DNA from: Pseudomonas sp. ICMP22404
GTDB lineage: Bacteria > Pseudomonadota > Gammaproteobacteria > Pseudomonadales > Pseudomonadaceae
Length of the DNA: 64,000 nt
Assembly: GCF_006227205.1 (NCBI RefSeq)
Contig: NZ_VCNG01000016.1
Span: 1-64,000, forward strand
Reading direction: 5' to 3'
The translations under genes and the position numbers were made by a program. This document shows, in pieces, positions 16,727 to 24,937 of the stretch; positions within the stretch are counted from its first letter, which is position 1, and every line of letters starts with the position of its first letter. The notes under the pieces are model-generated. The model saw only the letters and a program-made list of their open reading frames with translations, was not told the DNA's origin and did no database searches.

Positions 16727-17473
16727 ATGATCATTCCGATTACCGATAACACTGTCCCTAATGGAGGTGGTAGCTATACAGCAGACGAAACCCTTCAAAT
16801 CGGAGTTAAATCCATGCAAAAAAAAGAAGTTTCGTTCTTGGAAAGAAAAAAATTCAACATCAAACTTGGCACGGCCTCCCGAGGGATAATGGTTGCTGAC
16901 GAAGGGACTCCGTTGGCCAACCTCGGACCGGAAGAGAAACTCTATATACTTGGACATAGCTCCTCAGGTGACAATCTGCTGTCAGGAAAAACACCATCCG
17001 AGCTACTTGACCACCTGATCAAGCGTGGTTTGGACCTGATGCGTCCACTTAAAATAGTCCTCGTATCCTGTAACGCCGGAAGTCGCCTCACAGGAAAAAG
17101 CTTCGCCGAAATTTTTTTTGCCGAAGCATTTACGCGAATAGAAAAAAAACTCAGCTGGGATAACATGCAGATCGACATCAACCACAAGGCAAAAACCAAT
17201 GGCGGCCATACATTATGGGTAAAAGCTCCGAAGGGAATGATCTCTTTTTCAAATCTTCATGATCTCAAGCCCCATATCCTCCCTATCGAGCTCTACTCAG
17301 AATACCAGCAATTAAAATTAAAGCTCGATCTTAAACAGATAGAAAAAGAAGATCTCGAAGAGTGGCTTCAAAAAAACATGCGAACAACTTTACCCACCGA
17401 TTGGCAGTTCCTTCCCGAGTCCTCCGCACAAATGCATTGGGGGCTGGGCGGCGAGAATCCTGCCGCACCTTGA
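16727..17473 (+). CDS. Unknown AT-rich gene; His/Cys dyad like C80 (CPD) cysteine peptidases
   Basis: A 248-aa protein starting at ATG 16727 behind GGAGGA. The central part reads LYILGHSSSGDNLLSGKTP (His77) and, 38 residues on, KIVLVSCNAGSRL (Cys115). A His in a GH(S/G) turn after a hydrophobic strand, then a Cys at the end of the next core strand (LVSC), is the layout of the caspase-like C80 fold of MARTX and clostridial toxin self-processing domains. There is no signal peptide. The sequence is clearly richer in A/T (runs such as AAAAAAAAG) than its neighbours, indicating transfer. It is the only gene between the two dusA 5'-end copies. Enzyme activity and toxin role are inference. Confidence 0.75.
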   Translation: MIIPITDNTVPNGGGSYTADETLQIGVKSMQKKEVSFLERKKFNIKLGTASRGIMVADEGTPLANLGPEEKLYILGHSSSGDNLLSGKTPSELLDHLIKRGLDLMRPLKIVLVSCNAGSRLTGKSFAEIFFAEAFTRIEKKLSWDNMQIDINHKAKTNGGHTLWVKAPKGMISFSNLHDLKPHILPIELYSEYQQLKLKLDLKQIEKEDLEEWLQKNMRTTLPTDWQFLPESSAQMHWGLGGENPAAP

Positions 17474-17621
17474 ATTTTGCTCCACCTCCGTGAGGTGGGG
17501 AGGCCGGCTAGATGATTCTCAGATTTATTTATCCTCGACCTCATACCTACACTGACTCACCAACAAGCGAAGCCCTAGACACTCAGCTCCCATCCAAACC
17601 TCGCCGACCTCTTTCCTGATA

Positions 17622-17725
17622 AACTGCGGCCTTCCGCCTTTCCGCCCAGATCCCCGATGCCTCTATACCCAGCCCCCCCACAGCCCTTGTCCCGCCGCTT
17701 CAGCGTTGCCCCGATGATGGATTGG
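17622..17725 (+). repeat. dusA 5' end matching 16301-16395 (att-like repeat, right)
   Basis: This covers the dusA leader from 17622 and codons 1-23. The best-matched core is CCCGCCGCTTCAG (17691-17703) and ATGATGGATTGG (17714-17725). The 5' end of dusA is a known integration target for a family of tyrosine recombinases (DusA integrases). Confidence 0.8.
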
Positions 17726-18652
17726 ACAGACGCCCACTGCCGCTACTTCCTGCGCATCCTCTCCAAAAACGCGCTCCTCTACACCGAAATGGTCACCACC
17801 GGCGCCCTGCTCAACGGCGACCATGAGCGTTTCCTGCGTCATCACGAAACCGAACATCCCCTGGCGCTCCAGTTGGGTGGCAGCGTCCCGGCGGATCTGG
17901 CCGCCTGCGCGAAGATGGCCCAGGAGCATGGCTACGACGAGGTCAACCTCAATGTCGGTTGTCCAAGCGATCGGGTGCAGAACAACATGATCGGTGCGTG
18001 CCTGATGGGGCATCCGGGGTTGGTGGCCGATTGTGTGAAGGCGATGCGTGATGCGGTGTCGATCCCGGTGACGGTCAAGCATCGGATCGGGATCAACGGG
18101 CGGGACAGCTATGAGCAGCTGTGTGAATTCGTTGGCACGGTGCGCGAGGCCGGTTGCACGAGTTTTACCGTGCATGCGCGGATCGCGATCCTGGAGGGGC
18201 TGTCGCCAAAGGAGAATCGTGATATCCCGCCCCTGCGCTATGACGTGGTGGCGCGGTTGAAGGCGGATTTTCCGGAGCTGGAAATCGTGCTCAACGGCGG
18301 GATCAAGACGCTTGAGGCGTGCCATGAGCATCTGCAGACCTTCGACGGCGTGATGCTGGGGCGCGAGGCGTACCATAACCCCTATCTGCTGGCCGAGGTC
18401 GATCAACAGCTGTTCGGCAGTACCGCGCCGGTCATCACCCGGGCCGAGGCGCTGGCACAGCTGCGACCCTATATTGCCAATCACCTGGCCGCTGGTGGGG
18501 CGATGCACCATATCACCCGTCATGTGTTGGGCCTGGGCACTGGTTTTCCAGGAGCGCGACGGTTTCGGCAACTGTTGTCGGTGGATATCCATAAGAGCAA
18601 GGATCCGTTGGCGCTGCTGGATCAGGCCGCTGGGTTGCTGGAAGGGCGCTGA
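17657..18652 (+). CDS. dusA: tRNA-dihydrouridine(20/20a) synthase
   Basis: A 331-aa flavoprotein that reduces U20/U20a in tRNA D-loops. Visible features are the N-terminal RFSVAPMMDWTDAHCRYF, the active-site NLNVGCPSDRVQ with the catalytic Cys, VKHRIGI, and GGIKTLEACHEH with GVMLGREAYHNP for FMN phosphate. It is full length and intact although its 5' end is duplicated upstream, so the allele stays functional. The first codons may derive from an integrated element. The start is ATG 17657. Confidence 0.96.
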   Translation: MPLYPAPPQPLSRRFSVAPMMDWTDAHCRYFLRILSKNALLYTEMVTTGALLNGDHERFLRHHETEHPLALQLGGSVPADLAACAKMAQEHGYDEVNLNVGCPSDRVQNNMIGACLMGHPGLVADCVKAMRDAVSIPVTVKHRIGINGRDSYEQLCEFVGTVREAGCTSFTVHARIAILEGLSPKENRDIPPLRYDVVARLKADFPELEIVLNGGIKTLEACHEHLQTFDGVMLGREAYHNPYLLAEVDQQLFGSTAPVITRAEALAQLRPYIANHLAAGGAMHHITRHVLGLGTGFPGARRFRQLLSVDIHKSKDPLALLDQAAGLLEGR

Positions 18653-18830
18653 CGGTCATTTGGGTTGAACCTGCACGCGGTTTTGGCATCGTATCTACCG
18701 GTACCTGCCCCGCCCTTTCAAACAGCCGTTTTCAGGTTGTTGCCACCGGGGCCATTGATCCCCGCACACGCCCTTGAGTGGCCGCCGGCCCTCGGGTAAT
18801 GTCAACAGACCCATAGGACAGAGCACGCTC

Positions 18831-19757
18831 ATGACTTCCAAGCTGGAACAACTCAAGCAATTCACCACCGTCGTGGCCGACACTGGCGACTTCGAAGCCA
18901 TTGCCCGCGTCAAACCGGTAGATGCCACCACCAACCCTTCCCTGCTGCTGAAGGCCTCGGCGATGCAAGGCTATGCAGAGCTGTTGAACGCCTGCGTGGC
19001 GGACTGCAAGGGTGATGTGGGCCTGGCCAGCGACCGCTTCGGTGTGGCGGTCGGGGGAGAGATCCTGAAGGTGATTCCAGGGCGCATTTCCACCGAAGTG
19101 GATGCGCGCCTGTCGTTCGACACCGATGCCATGCTGAAACGTGCCCATCGCCTGGTCGAACTGTACGACAAGGCCGGCATTGGCCGTGATCGCGTGCTGA
19201 TCAAGATCGCTTCGACCTGGGAAGGCATCCGCGCCGCCGAGCAACTGGAGCGTGAAGGCATCCAGTGCAACCTGACCCTGCTGTTCTCCTTCGCCCAGGC
19301 CGCGGCCTGTGCCGACGCCGGGGTGTTCCTGATTTCGCCGTTCGTGGGACGTATCTACGACTGGTACAAGAAAGCCAATGGCAACGACTACACCGGTGCC
19401 GATGATCCAGGCGTCCAGTCGGTGACACGCATCTACAACTACTACAAGGCCAATGACTACAAGACCGTGGTCATGGGCGCCAGCTTCCGCAACCTCAACC
19501 AGATCGAACAACTGGCCGGTTGCGACCGCTTGACCGTCAGCCCGGAACTGCTGGAAAAACTGGCCGCCGACGAAGGCAAGCTGGAGCGCAAGCTGGCACC
19601 AGGCCAAGCCGGTGAAGCGCGCTTAAGCCTCAATGAAGCGCAGTTCCGCTGGTTGTCCAACGAGGACGCCATGGCTACCGAAAAGCTGGCAGAAGGTATC
19701 CGTCAGTTTGCCCGGGACCAGGAGAAGCTCGAGGCGTTGCTGCAAGCCAAGCTCTGA
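18831..19757 (+). CDS. tal: Transaldolase
   Basis: A 308-aa class I aldolase-type enzyme of the pentose phosphate pathway that moves a dihydroxyacetone unit between sugar phosphates. DATTNPSLLLK (31-41) and the Schiff-base Lys125 in VLIKIASTWEGI are present, as is CNLTLLFSFAQA. ATG 18831 (MTSKLEQLKQF) was chosen as the family start; the upstream in-frame extension is not conserved-looking. A strong terminator follows. Neighbouring rssC/rssB on the other strand repeats the P. aeruginosa order. Confidence 0.96.
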   Translation: MTSKLEQLKQFTTVVADTGDFEAIARVKPVDATTNPSLLLKASAMQGYAELLNACVADCKGDVGLASDRFGVAVGGEILKVIPGRISTEVDARLSFDTDAMLKRAHRLVELYDKAGIGRDRVLIKIASTWEGIRAAEQLEREGIQCNLTLLFSFAQAAACADAGVFLISPFVGRIYDWYKKANGNDYTGADDPGVQSVTRIYNYYKANDYKTVVMGASFRNLNQIEQLAGCDRLTVSPELLEKLAADEGKLERKLAPGQAGEARLSLNEAQFRWLSNEDAMATEKLAEGIRQFARDQEKLEALLQAKL

Positions 19758-19775
19758 GCTGATTCAAAGGCATGC

Positions 19776-19812
19776 AAAAGGGGGCGAACCTTGATGGGTT
19801 CGCCCCCTTTTC
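19776..19812 (+). terminator. Rho-independent terminator of tal
   Basis: AAAAGGGGGCGAACC / GGTTCGCCCCCTTTT forms a near-perfect stem with loop TTGATG and a T-run. It is 19 bases after the tal stop and is usable in both directions. Confidence 0.9.
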
Positions 19813-19863
19813 ATGTTGGAATGGCTTGGCTGCGCACTGAGGGATTGGACGACAGAACAGACG

Positions 19864-19956
19864 TCATCGCGAGCAGGCTCGCTCCCACAAGTTTCGCGTA
19901 ACCTTCATCAACTGAGTACAGCCCAATCCCTGTGGGAGCGAGCCTGCTCGCGATGG
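19864..19956. repeat. REP inverted pair
   Basis: Two GTGGGAGCGAGCCTGCTCGC-type palindromes in opposite orientation (19866-19888 and 19931-19955), in the convergent tal/rssC gap. Confidence 0.85.
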
Positions 19957-19966
19957 GCCCCCTGGT

Positions 19967-20449
19967 TCAGGGACGTTCCAGCGCGTTCACCAGGTCATGG
20001 AACGCTTCACGATTGGATTCGTTCAGCCCCATGAGGATCTTGTGGGCTTCGAGCACCTTGATCCGCACGTCTTCCTCGGACTGGTCCTGGTCAGGCAGGT
20101 CATCCAGGCACTCAGGGCACGGCACCGGGTCGCTCACGATGTTGAACACCTGATCGAAACCCATCGATTGCAGCAGACGGGTGATGTCGTTATGGGTGGT
20201 GACGACGGTGGGCAGCAAGCCGACCTTCTGCCGCGACAGGATCGACAGTTTGGCCAGCAGGCCAAGTGTGGTGCTGTCGATACTGCGGGTTTCGGTCAGG
20301 TCGATCACGATGGCGCTGAAATTCAGCGCGGTGAAGATCCGCTCAATAGTCGCATCCAGCGCCGAACACAGCGTCAGGCGCACTTCACCGACAAACTTCA
20401 GGACAAATGTGCCGTCCTGCTCGGCGAACTGGATTCTACCAGTACTCAT
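19967..20449 (-). CDS. rssC: STAS-domain anti-sigma-factor antagonist
   Basis: 160 aa. An N-terminal STAS domain (about 1-105) has the phosphorylatable region DLTETRSIDSTTLGLLAKL. An acidic C-terminal tail with PCPECLDDLPDQDQSEED follows. The first ATG is at 20449 and shares one base with the rssB stop (TGATG), so the pair is translationally coupled. In P. aeruginosa the tal-rssC-rssB order is the same, and this pair links phosphatase signalling to stress and sigma control. The symbol is transferred by synteny, not by biochemical evidence. Confidence 0.85.
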   Translation of the reverse strand: MSTGRIQFAEQDGTFVLKFVGEVRLTLCSALDATIERIFTALNFSAIVIDLTETRSIDSTTLGLLAKLSILSRQKVGLLPTVVTTHNDITRLLQSMGFDQVFNIVSDPVPCPECLDDLPDQDQSEEDVRIKVLEAHKILMGLNESNREAFHDLVNALERP

Positions 20450-21630
20450 CAAAGGTTCCTGCTCAACACTAACAGGGCGATATCATCCGGCATCTCCCCT
20501 AGCGTGGCTAATCCAAACACTTGGCGCAAGCCTTCCAGGCTGCCGCCCGCTGCGCTCACCCGTTCAGGCAAGGCCGCTTCTTTCTCTTTGAGTGTAGGCT
20601 CTGTCAAAAGATCCAGAATGCCATCAGACATCAGCGTCAAGCTGAATACCGGCGGCAATTCCAGCACGTGGTCTTCGTAGGTTGCCTCATTGAACAGGCC
20701 CACCGGCAAACCACGCCCTTCCAGATACCGAACACTGTCTGGCGTATACAACACAGGCAACGGCAGGTGACCGCCGATGCTATAGGTCAGCAAGCCCGTC
20801 TCCTCGTCGATGACTCCACCGACCATCGTGACGTGCTTACCCAGCTTACAACTGATCAGGCCCCGGTTGATATGCCCCAGGACCTCAGACGGCTTGAACT
20901 CTGGCAGCGTGCCGTTGCGCTTGGACTCGAACAGCAGCCGCGTGGTCATGAACTTCAGCAGCACCGTGACGAAAGCCGACGAAGCACCATGGCCGGAAAC
21001 ATCCGCCAGGTAGAACGCCACCCGTCGCTCATCGACCCGGAAATAGTCCACGAAATCCCCCGACAGGTACAACGACGGGATGATCTGGTGGGCAAACCGG
21101 AAATCGTCGACGGCCCAGGGGCTGACCGGCAACATGTTCATCTGCACCTGGCGCCCGGCGTTCTGGTCTTCCTGCAAAAGGTTGAGGCTGGCTTCCAGCT
21201 CACGGTTGGCGGTTTCCAGCTTTTCCCGATAACGCTGGTTTTCTACCAACAGCCGCGAACGGTCCAGGGCTCGGCGCACCGAGTGCTCGAGCACTGCCAG
21301 GTCTTCGAGAGGTTTGATCAGGTAATCCGCCGCGCCCAGGCGCAATGCCTCGACCGCGTCATTCATCACGCCGGCACCCGACACCACGATGACCGGTGTC
21401 TGCGAAGAAATTCCGGTGACTTGGCGAATGAGCTCAAGTCCGCCCATCTGCGGCATGCGCAGGTCGCAGATGACCAGGTCGGGCTTGTCTTGCTCGAATA
21501 CCTGAAGACCCTGTTGGCCGTTGCTGGCCTGCAGGACGCTGAAACCACTGTCTTCCAAGTAGGCTGCGAGACTGGCTCGCACCACTTCGTCATCATCGAT
21601 TATCAGCAGCGTGGCACTGGTTTTTGGCAT
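20449..21630 (-). CDS. rssB: Response regulator with PP2C-type phosphatase output
   Basis: 393 aa. The receiver domain (1-125) has the acidic triad IDDDE and phosphoacceptor Asp56 (VICDLRMP). A short coiled coil (about 130-165) follows, then a PP2C/SpoIIE-type domain (about 190-390) with LSGDFVDYFRV, FYLADVSGHGASSAF and LMSDGILDLL metal-binding motifs intact. It probably dephosphorylates the partner RssC when phosphorylated. ATG 21630 (MPKTSATLL) was chosen by the receiver start; its RBS is poor. It is the first gene of a two-gene operon. Confidence 0.9.
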   Translation of the reverse strand: MPKTSATLLIIDDDEVVRASLAAYLEDSGFSVLQASNGQQGLQVFEQDKPDLVICDLRMPQMGGLELIRQVTGISSQTPVIVVSGAGVMNDAVEALRLGAADYLIKPLEDLAVLEHSVRRALDRSRLLVENQRYREKLETANRELEASLNLLQEDQNAGRQVQMNMLPVSPWAVDDFRFAHQIIPSLYLSGDFVDYFRVDERRVAFYLADVSGHGASSAFVTVLLKFMTTRLLFESKRNGTLPEFKPSEVLGHINRGLISCKLGKHVTMVGGVIDEETGLLTYSIGGHLPLPVLYTPDSVRYLEGRGLPVGLFNEATYEDHVLELPPVFSLTLMSDGILDLLTEPTLKEKEAALPERVSAAGGSLEGLRQVFGLATLGEMPDDIALLVLSRNL

Positions 21631-21927
21631 GTGGGCAAACGGCGCCAGAATTAGGTTGGCGTAGTCGGCTGGGCCATCTGGCCTTGCACGCACTACTGGA
21701 TTCGCTTTCTAGCCTCTCTGTCGTACCGGCTTCAGGCCTTTGCCCTACACACGATTACATCAGAGGTGCCCTTCTAAGGCGCAGACGGTACTCCCATCCG
21801 CGGGGCGTTTCAAGCTCATGCGAATAGCCGCTTGCCGTCTTTATTTGTCAAAGTACAGAGAGTTATAAGAACCGAGCGAAGCGTAACTCAATGGAAGGAC
21901 AAATCGGCCGGACAACGCGCAAAAGCG
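21631..21927. other. Promoter region of rssB; no gene seen
   Basis: About 300 bases between the divergently placed rssB start and the mlaA terminator. No open frame looks coding, no tRNA fold or riboswitch is visible, and no clear sigma-70 promoter could be assigned. Confidence 0.5.
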
Positions 21928-21956
21928 CGGAAGGCGGCCTCCAGGGCCGCCTTCCG
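21928..21956 (-). terminator. Terminator of mlaA
   Basis: CGGAAGGCGGCC-TCCAG-GGCCGCCTTCCG, a 12-bp perfect stem 17 bases downstream of the mlaA stop. The following T-tract on the minus strand is short (CGCTTTTGCG). Confidence 0.75.
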
Positions 21957-21973
21957 TTTGTCTCTGGATCGAA

Positions 21974-22663
21974 TCAGAAATCGTCTTCGACCTGGCCATC
22001 CTTGACCTTGAACTCGCGGTTCTGCAGGTAGGCATTACGGATGAACACGTACTTGTCGCCGCTCACCAGTTTCTCGGCCGACAACAGGCTGGCGCGGGTA
22101 TCGACGACGTTCAGACCGAAGATGGAGTTACGCACCGACACATTGTCGATGTAGGGATAGGGCGTGGTGTAGTTATCGACAAGCTTGGCCGGCGCATCGC
22201 GCAGCGTGCTTGGCCCCAGCAACGGCAGCATCACGTAGGGGCCGCTGCCCACGCCCCAATAGCCGAGGGTCTGGCCGAAATCTTCATCGCTACGTTGCAG
22301 TCCCATCTTGGTGCCGACATCGAAGAAGCCCAGCAAGCCGAACGTGGTGTTGAAGATCAACCGGGCCGTGTCGACCCCGGCGGAGGCCGGCTTGGCCTGC
22401 AACAGGTCGTTAGCCAGGTTGCCCACATCGCCGATGTTACGGAACATGTTATGGATGCCGTCTTCAAGGAACTGCGGCGTCACATACTGATAACCCTGGG
22501 CCAGTGGCTTGAGCGCGTAGGTATCAACGGTGTCGTTGAAGGTGAAGATAGGACGGTTGATGCTTTCCCATGGATCTTCTTCCGTAGCGGCCTGAGCGGC
22601 GAACGGCACCAGCAACACACTGGCGGAAAGAAACAACTGAGCTAGGCGATGGCTCCAGCGCAT
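21974..22663 (-). CDS. mlaA: MlaA (VacJ) phospholipid-retrieval outer-membrane protein
   Basis: A 229-aa MlaA-family protein that removes misplaced phospholipids from the outer leaflet with the Mla system. Conserved parts are DPWESINRPIFTFND, NIGDVGNLANDLLQ, GLLGFFDVGTKMGL, DFGQTLGYWGVGSGPYVMLP and GPSTLRDAPAKLVD. Start ATG 22663 follows AAGGAG by 8 bases; an upstream ATG at 22684 would place that RBS inside the gene. The signal peptide ends LLVPFAAQA|ATEED with no lipobox cysteine, unlike E. coli MlaA, so it should not be lipidated. Confidence 0.94.
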   Translation of the reverse strand: MRWSHRLAQLFLSASVLLVPFAAQAATEEDPWESINRPIFTFNDTVDTYALKPLAQGYQYVTPQFLEDGIHNMFRNIGDVGNLANDLLQAKPASAGVDTARLIFNTTFGLLGFFDVGTKMGLQRSDEDFGQTLGYWGVGSGPYVMLPLLGPSTLRDAPAKLVDNYTTPYPYIDNVSVRNSIFGLNVVDTRASLLSAEKLVSGDKYVFIRNAYLQNREFKVKDGQVEDDF

Positions 22664-22865
22664 AGGGAAAACTCCTTGGTTCATTCAGGCAAGGGCGCCG
22701 AGCCCAGGCGGTAAGATGGTGGGTAGTATAAGGTGGAAAGCGCCGATAGGCAGCATGGAAAAGAAGCTGCTCGTAGGACATTTCCACGACCCGACCCTTT
22801 CATTTCTCTGTCACTGGACTGTCATTGAAGCACGCTAGGCTCGGCTTATTTCAAGGATGACCCCA

Positions 22866-23486
22866 ATGCCCCGCGCCGAAGCCCTGCCCCTCCCCGCTCC
22901 CAGCCTCACCGCCGTACTGTTTGGCCTCAGCGGATGTCTGGTGGACTTCGGGGCACGCACTCGCCAACCAGGGACAACGCCGGCCGAACATGCGCAACCG
23001 ACACCCGGCGCCCTCGAAAGCCTGCGGCACCTGCAACTGCAAGAAATTCCCTGCGCCTGGCTCGATGAACTGCCGCCAGCCGTCAGTCATGGCCTGGCGG
23101 CGTCGTTACCGGCGTGGATCAAAGCGCCGCAACTTCCTGCAACAAATAATCCGTGGCCGGCCCCTCATGCCTGCTGGCAGGCACTGATGGCGCTGAACGT
23201 CCAGCAATTGGACGGATGCGTATTGGTCAGCGGCGAACCCCGTTTGCTGCAGTCAGGGCTCAACGCCGGCTTGTGGACCATCGGGTTGGCCTCCTGCGGC
23301 TCGCTGTGTGGCCTGACACCCAGCGAATGGCAAGCCCTGAGCCAACAGCAGCGGGAAATCAGGCGCGCCAAGGCCACGGTAGAGCTGTTCAGTCTGGGGG
23401 TGCATTCGGTCATCGATCATCTGGGCGAACTGGATACCTGCCTGGCAGACATCGGCCAGCGTCGGCTCAAGGGCGAGAAGCCCTGA
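22866..23486 (+). CDS. HAD-superfamily, phosphonatase-like protein lacking catalytic Asp residues
   Basis: 206 aa. The layout follows HAD hydrolases of the phosphonoacetaldehyde-hydrolase type: motif I region TAVLFGLSGCLVDFG (15-29), PGALESLRHLQL (motif II area), WPAPHACWQALMALNV, and CVLVSGEPRLLQSGLNAGLWTIGL (motif IV area). Motif I should read DxD; here Gly20 and Ser22 replace both aspartates, and the acidic GD of motif IV reads SGE. It is therefore probably a non-catalytic paralogue with a binding or regulatory role. ATG 22866 is favoured over 22857 because AAGGA ends 8 bases before it. Confidence 0.8.
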   Translation: MPRAEALPLPAPSLTAVLFGLSGCLVDFGARTRQPGTTPAEHAQPTPGALESLRHLQLQEIPCAWLDELPPAVSHGLAASLPAWIKAPQLPATNNPWPAPHACWQALMALNVQQLDGCVLVSGEPRLLQSGLNAGLWTIGLASCGSLCGLTPSEWQALSQQQREIRRAKATVELFSLGVHSVIDHLGELDTCLADIGQRRLKGEKP

Positions 23487-23597
23487 CCGGGATCATGCAG
23501 GGAACGTGAGGGTGGATTACTCTTAGGGCAAGCCATGGACTTTTGACGCACCGCCGCGGTCCATGGCTGTGCCTATCAATTATGGGAGTTAATGCCA

Positions 23598-23861
23598 ATG
23601 GCGCGCCTCGAACTGCAAGAACAACTCAATGCCCTGCGCGAGCAATTGGACCAGAACCCGCCCCTGTCCGAACCTGAGCGCGAAAACCTGCAACAACTGA
23701 TGGCTCAGATCGAAGCCGAAATCCAGCTGGAGAACACCCTTCAGGACACCAACCTGGTGGATGGCGTGAACCTGGCCGTGGAACGCTTCGAAGTCAGCCA
23801 CCCGGCCGTTGCAGGGACGTTGCGCAACATCATGCTGACGCTGGGCAACATGGGGATCTGA
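23598..23861 (+). CDS. DUF4404 family small protein
   Basis: An 87-aa highly helical, acidic protein: residues 1-55 form an amphipathic Gln/Glu/Leu-rich coil (ELQEQLNALREQLDQNPPL), ending SHPAVAGTLRNIMLTLGNMGI. This is the pattern of the DUF4404 family found next to queF in Pseudomonas. The function is unknown. ATG 23598 was chosen over ATG 23592 for spacing to GGGAG (23584-23588). Confidence 0.85.
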   Translation: MARLELQEQLNALREQLDQNPPLSEPERENLQQLMAQIEAEIQLENTLQDTNLVDGVNLAVERFEVSHPAVAGTLRNIMLTLGNMGI

Positions 23862-23876
23862 AACACCGGACAAAGA

Positions 23877-23908
23877 AAGCCCCGCTCCATCGATGGCGGG
23901 GCTTTTTT
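23877..23908 (+). terminator. Rho-independent terminator
   Basis: AAGCCCCGC / GCGGGGCTT stem with TCCATCGATG loop and a T6 run, 15 bases after the DUF4404 stop. Confidence 0.92.
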
Positions 23909-23933
23909 ATACTGCAACCTGAAATGCCATCTT

Positions 23934-24024
23934 TGTGGGAGCGAGCCTGCTCGCGAAGACGATTGCACATCCAACCTCAATGTTGCCTGATTCATCGCTA
24001 TCGCGAGCAGGCTCGCTCCCACAG
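23934..24024. repeat. REP inverted pair
   Basis: GTGGGAGCGAGCCTGCTCGC at 23935 and its reverse complement ending at 24024, in the convergent gap before queF. Confidence 0.85.
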
Positions 24025-24045
24025 GGGATCCCCTCTGCCAGGTGG

Positions 24046-24876
24046 TTACTGACGAACCAGCCGCAGGTTCGGCAGTTGCACGCTTTCAGTGCTGCGATAG
24101 GGGTTGATGTCCAGCCCGCCACGTCGGACATACCGCGCATACACCGTCAATTTCTCCGGCTTGAGCAAGCGCTGCAAGTCGAGAAAGATTCGCTCCACAC
24201 ATTGCTCATGGAAATCCGAATGCTGGCGGAAGCTGACGATGTAGGCCAGCAGGCTGGCAGGATCGAGCGCTGCGCCGCGGTACTCCACGACAACGCTGCC
24301 CCAGTCCGGCTGACTGGTCACCGGGCAGTTCGATTTGAGCAGGTGGCTGTGCAGGCTTTCTTCGACGATGCGCGACTCATCGCATCGCAGCAGCTCCGGA
24401 CGGGGGTGCGCGTAGGAATCGACGCTGATATCCAGGTCGTCGATGCAAACGCCGGGCAGCGCCACGACGCCTTCACGCTCCACGTCCTTGAGGCTGCGAA
24501 CCCGCACCTGCACCGGTTTCCCCGCCGCCGCCGAGAGGTCCTGGCGCAGGGTCGCTTCCAGGCTCGCGGTATCGGCGAACGGGGTCTGATTCAGCGAGTT
24601 GAGGTACAGCTTGAACGACTTGGACTCAATGATGTTCGGTGAGTCCGCCGGAATCGCGAACTCACCGATCGCCACCACCGGCTTGCCGGACGGTAAAAGC
24701 CACGACAGCTCGAAACAGTTCCAGAAATCCACGCCCTTGTACGGCAGGGTGTCGGCCGTCAGGCCCAGCTCCGCCCATTTTGCGGTACGCGGAATCGGGA
24801 ACAGCAGTGACGGCGTGTACGTGGCGATGTATTCGCTGGATTTGCCCAGCGGCGAATGTTCGGCTGCGGGATGCAT
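24046..24876 (-). CDS. queF: NADPH-dependent 7-cyano-7-deazaguanine reductase
   Basis: A 276-aa enzyme reducing preQ0 to preQ1 in queuosine synthesis. It is the long, two-domain (YqcD/E. coli-type) form. The N-terminal half carries the ESKS substrate/NADPH motif (84-87). The C-terminal half has the thioimide nucleophile Cys184 in SNCPVTSQPDWG with Asp191 and the conserved QHSDFHEQCVERI. I looked for a preQ1 riboswitch upstream and saw none. It is monocistronic. Confidence 0.96.
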   Translation of the reverse strand: MHPAAEHSPLGKSSEYIATYTPSLLFPIPRTAKWAELGLTADTLPYKGVDFWNCFELSWLLPSGKPVVAIGEFAIPADSPNIIESKSFKLYLNSLNQTPFADTASLEATLRQDLSAAAGKPVQVRVRSLKDVEREGVVALPGVCIDDLDISVDSYAHPRPELLRCDESRIVEESLHSHLLKSNCPVTSQPDWGSVVVEYRGAALDPASLLAYIVSFRQHSDFHEQCVERIFLDLQRLLKPEKLTVYARYVRRGGLDINPYRSTESVQLPNLRLVRQ

Positions 24877-24937
24877 GACGGAAACCTGACTGAAGAATCA
24901 GCGGATTCTATCAGCCTTTGCCCAAGCCTTTGAGTGC

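Noticed and set aside
24877..24937. Possible preQ1 riboswitch upstream of queF
   Set aside because: No preQ1-I or preQ1-II-like stem-loop with A-rich tail is visible in the leader.
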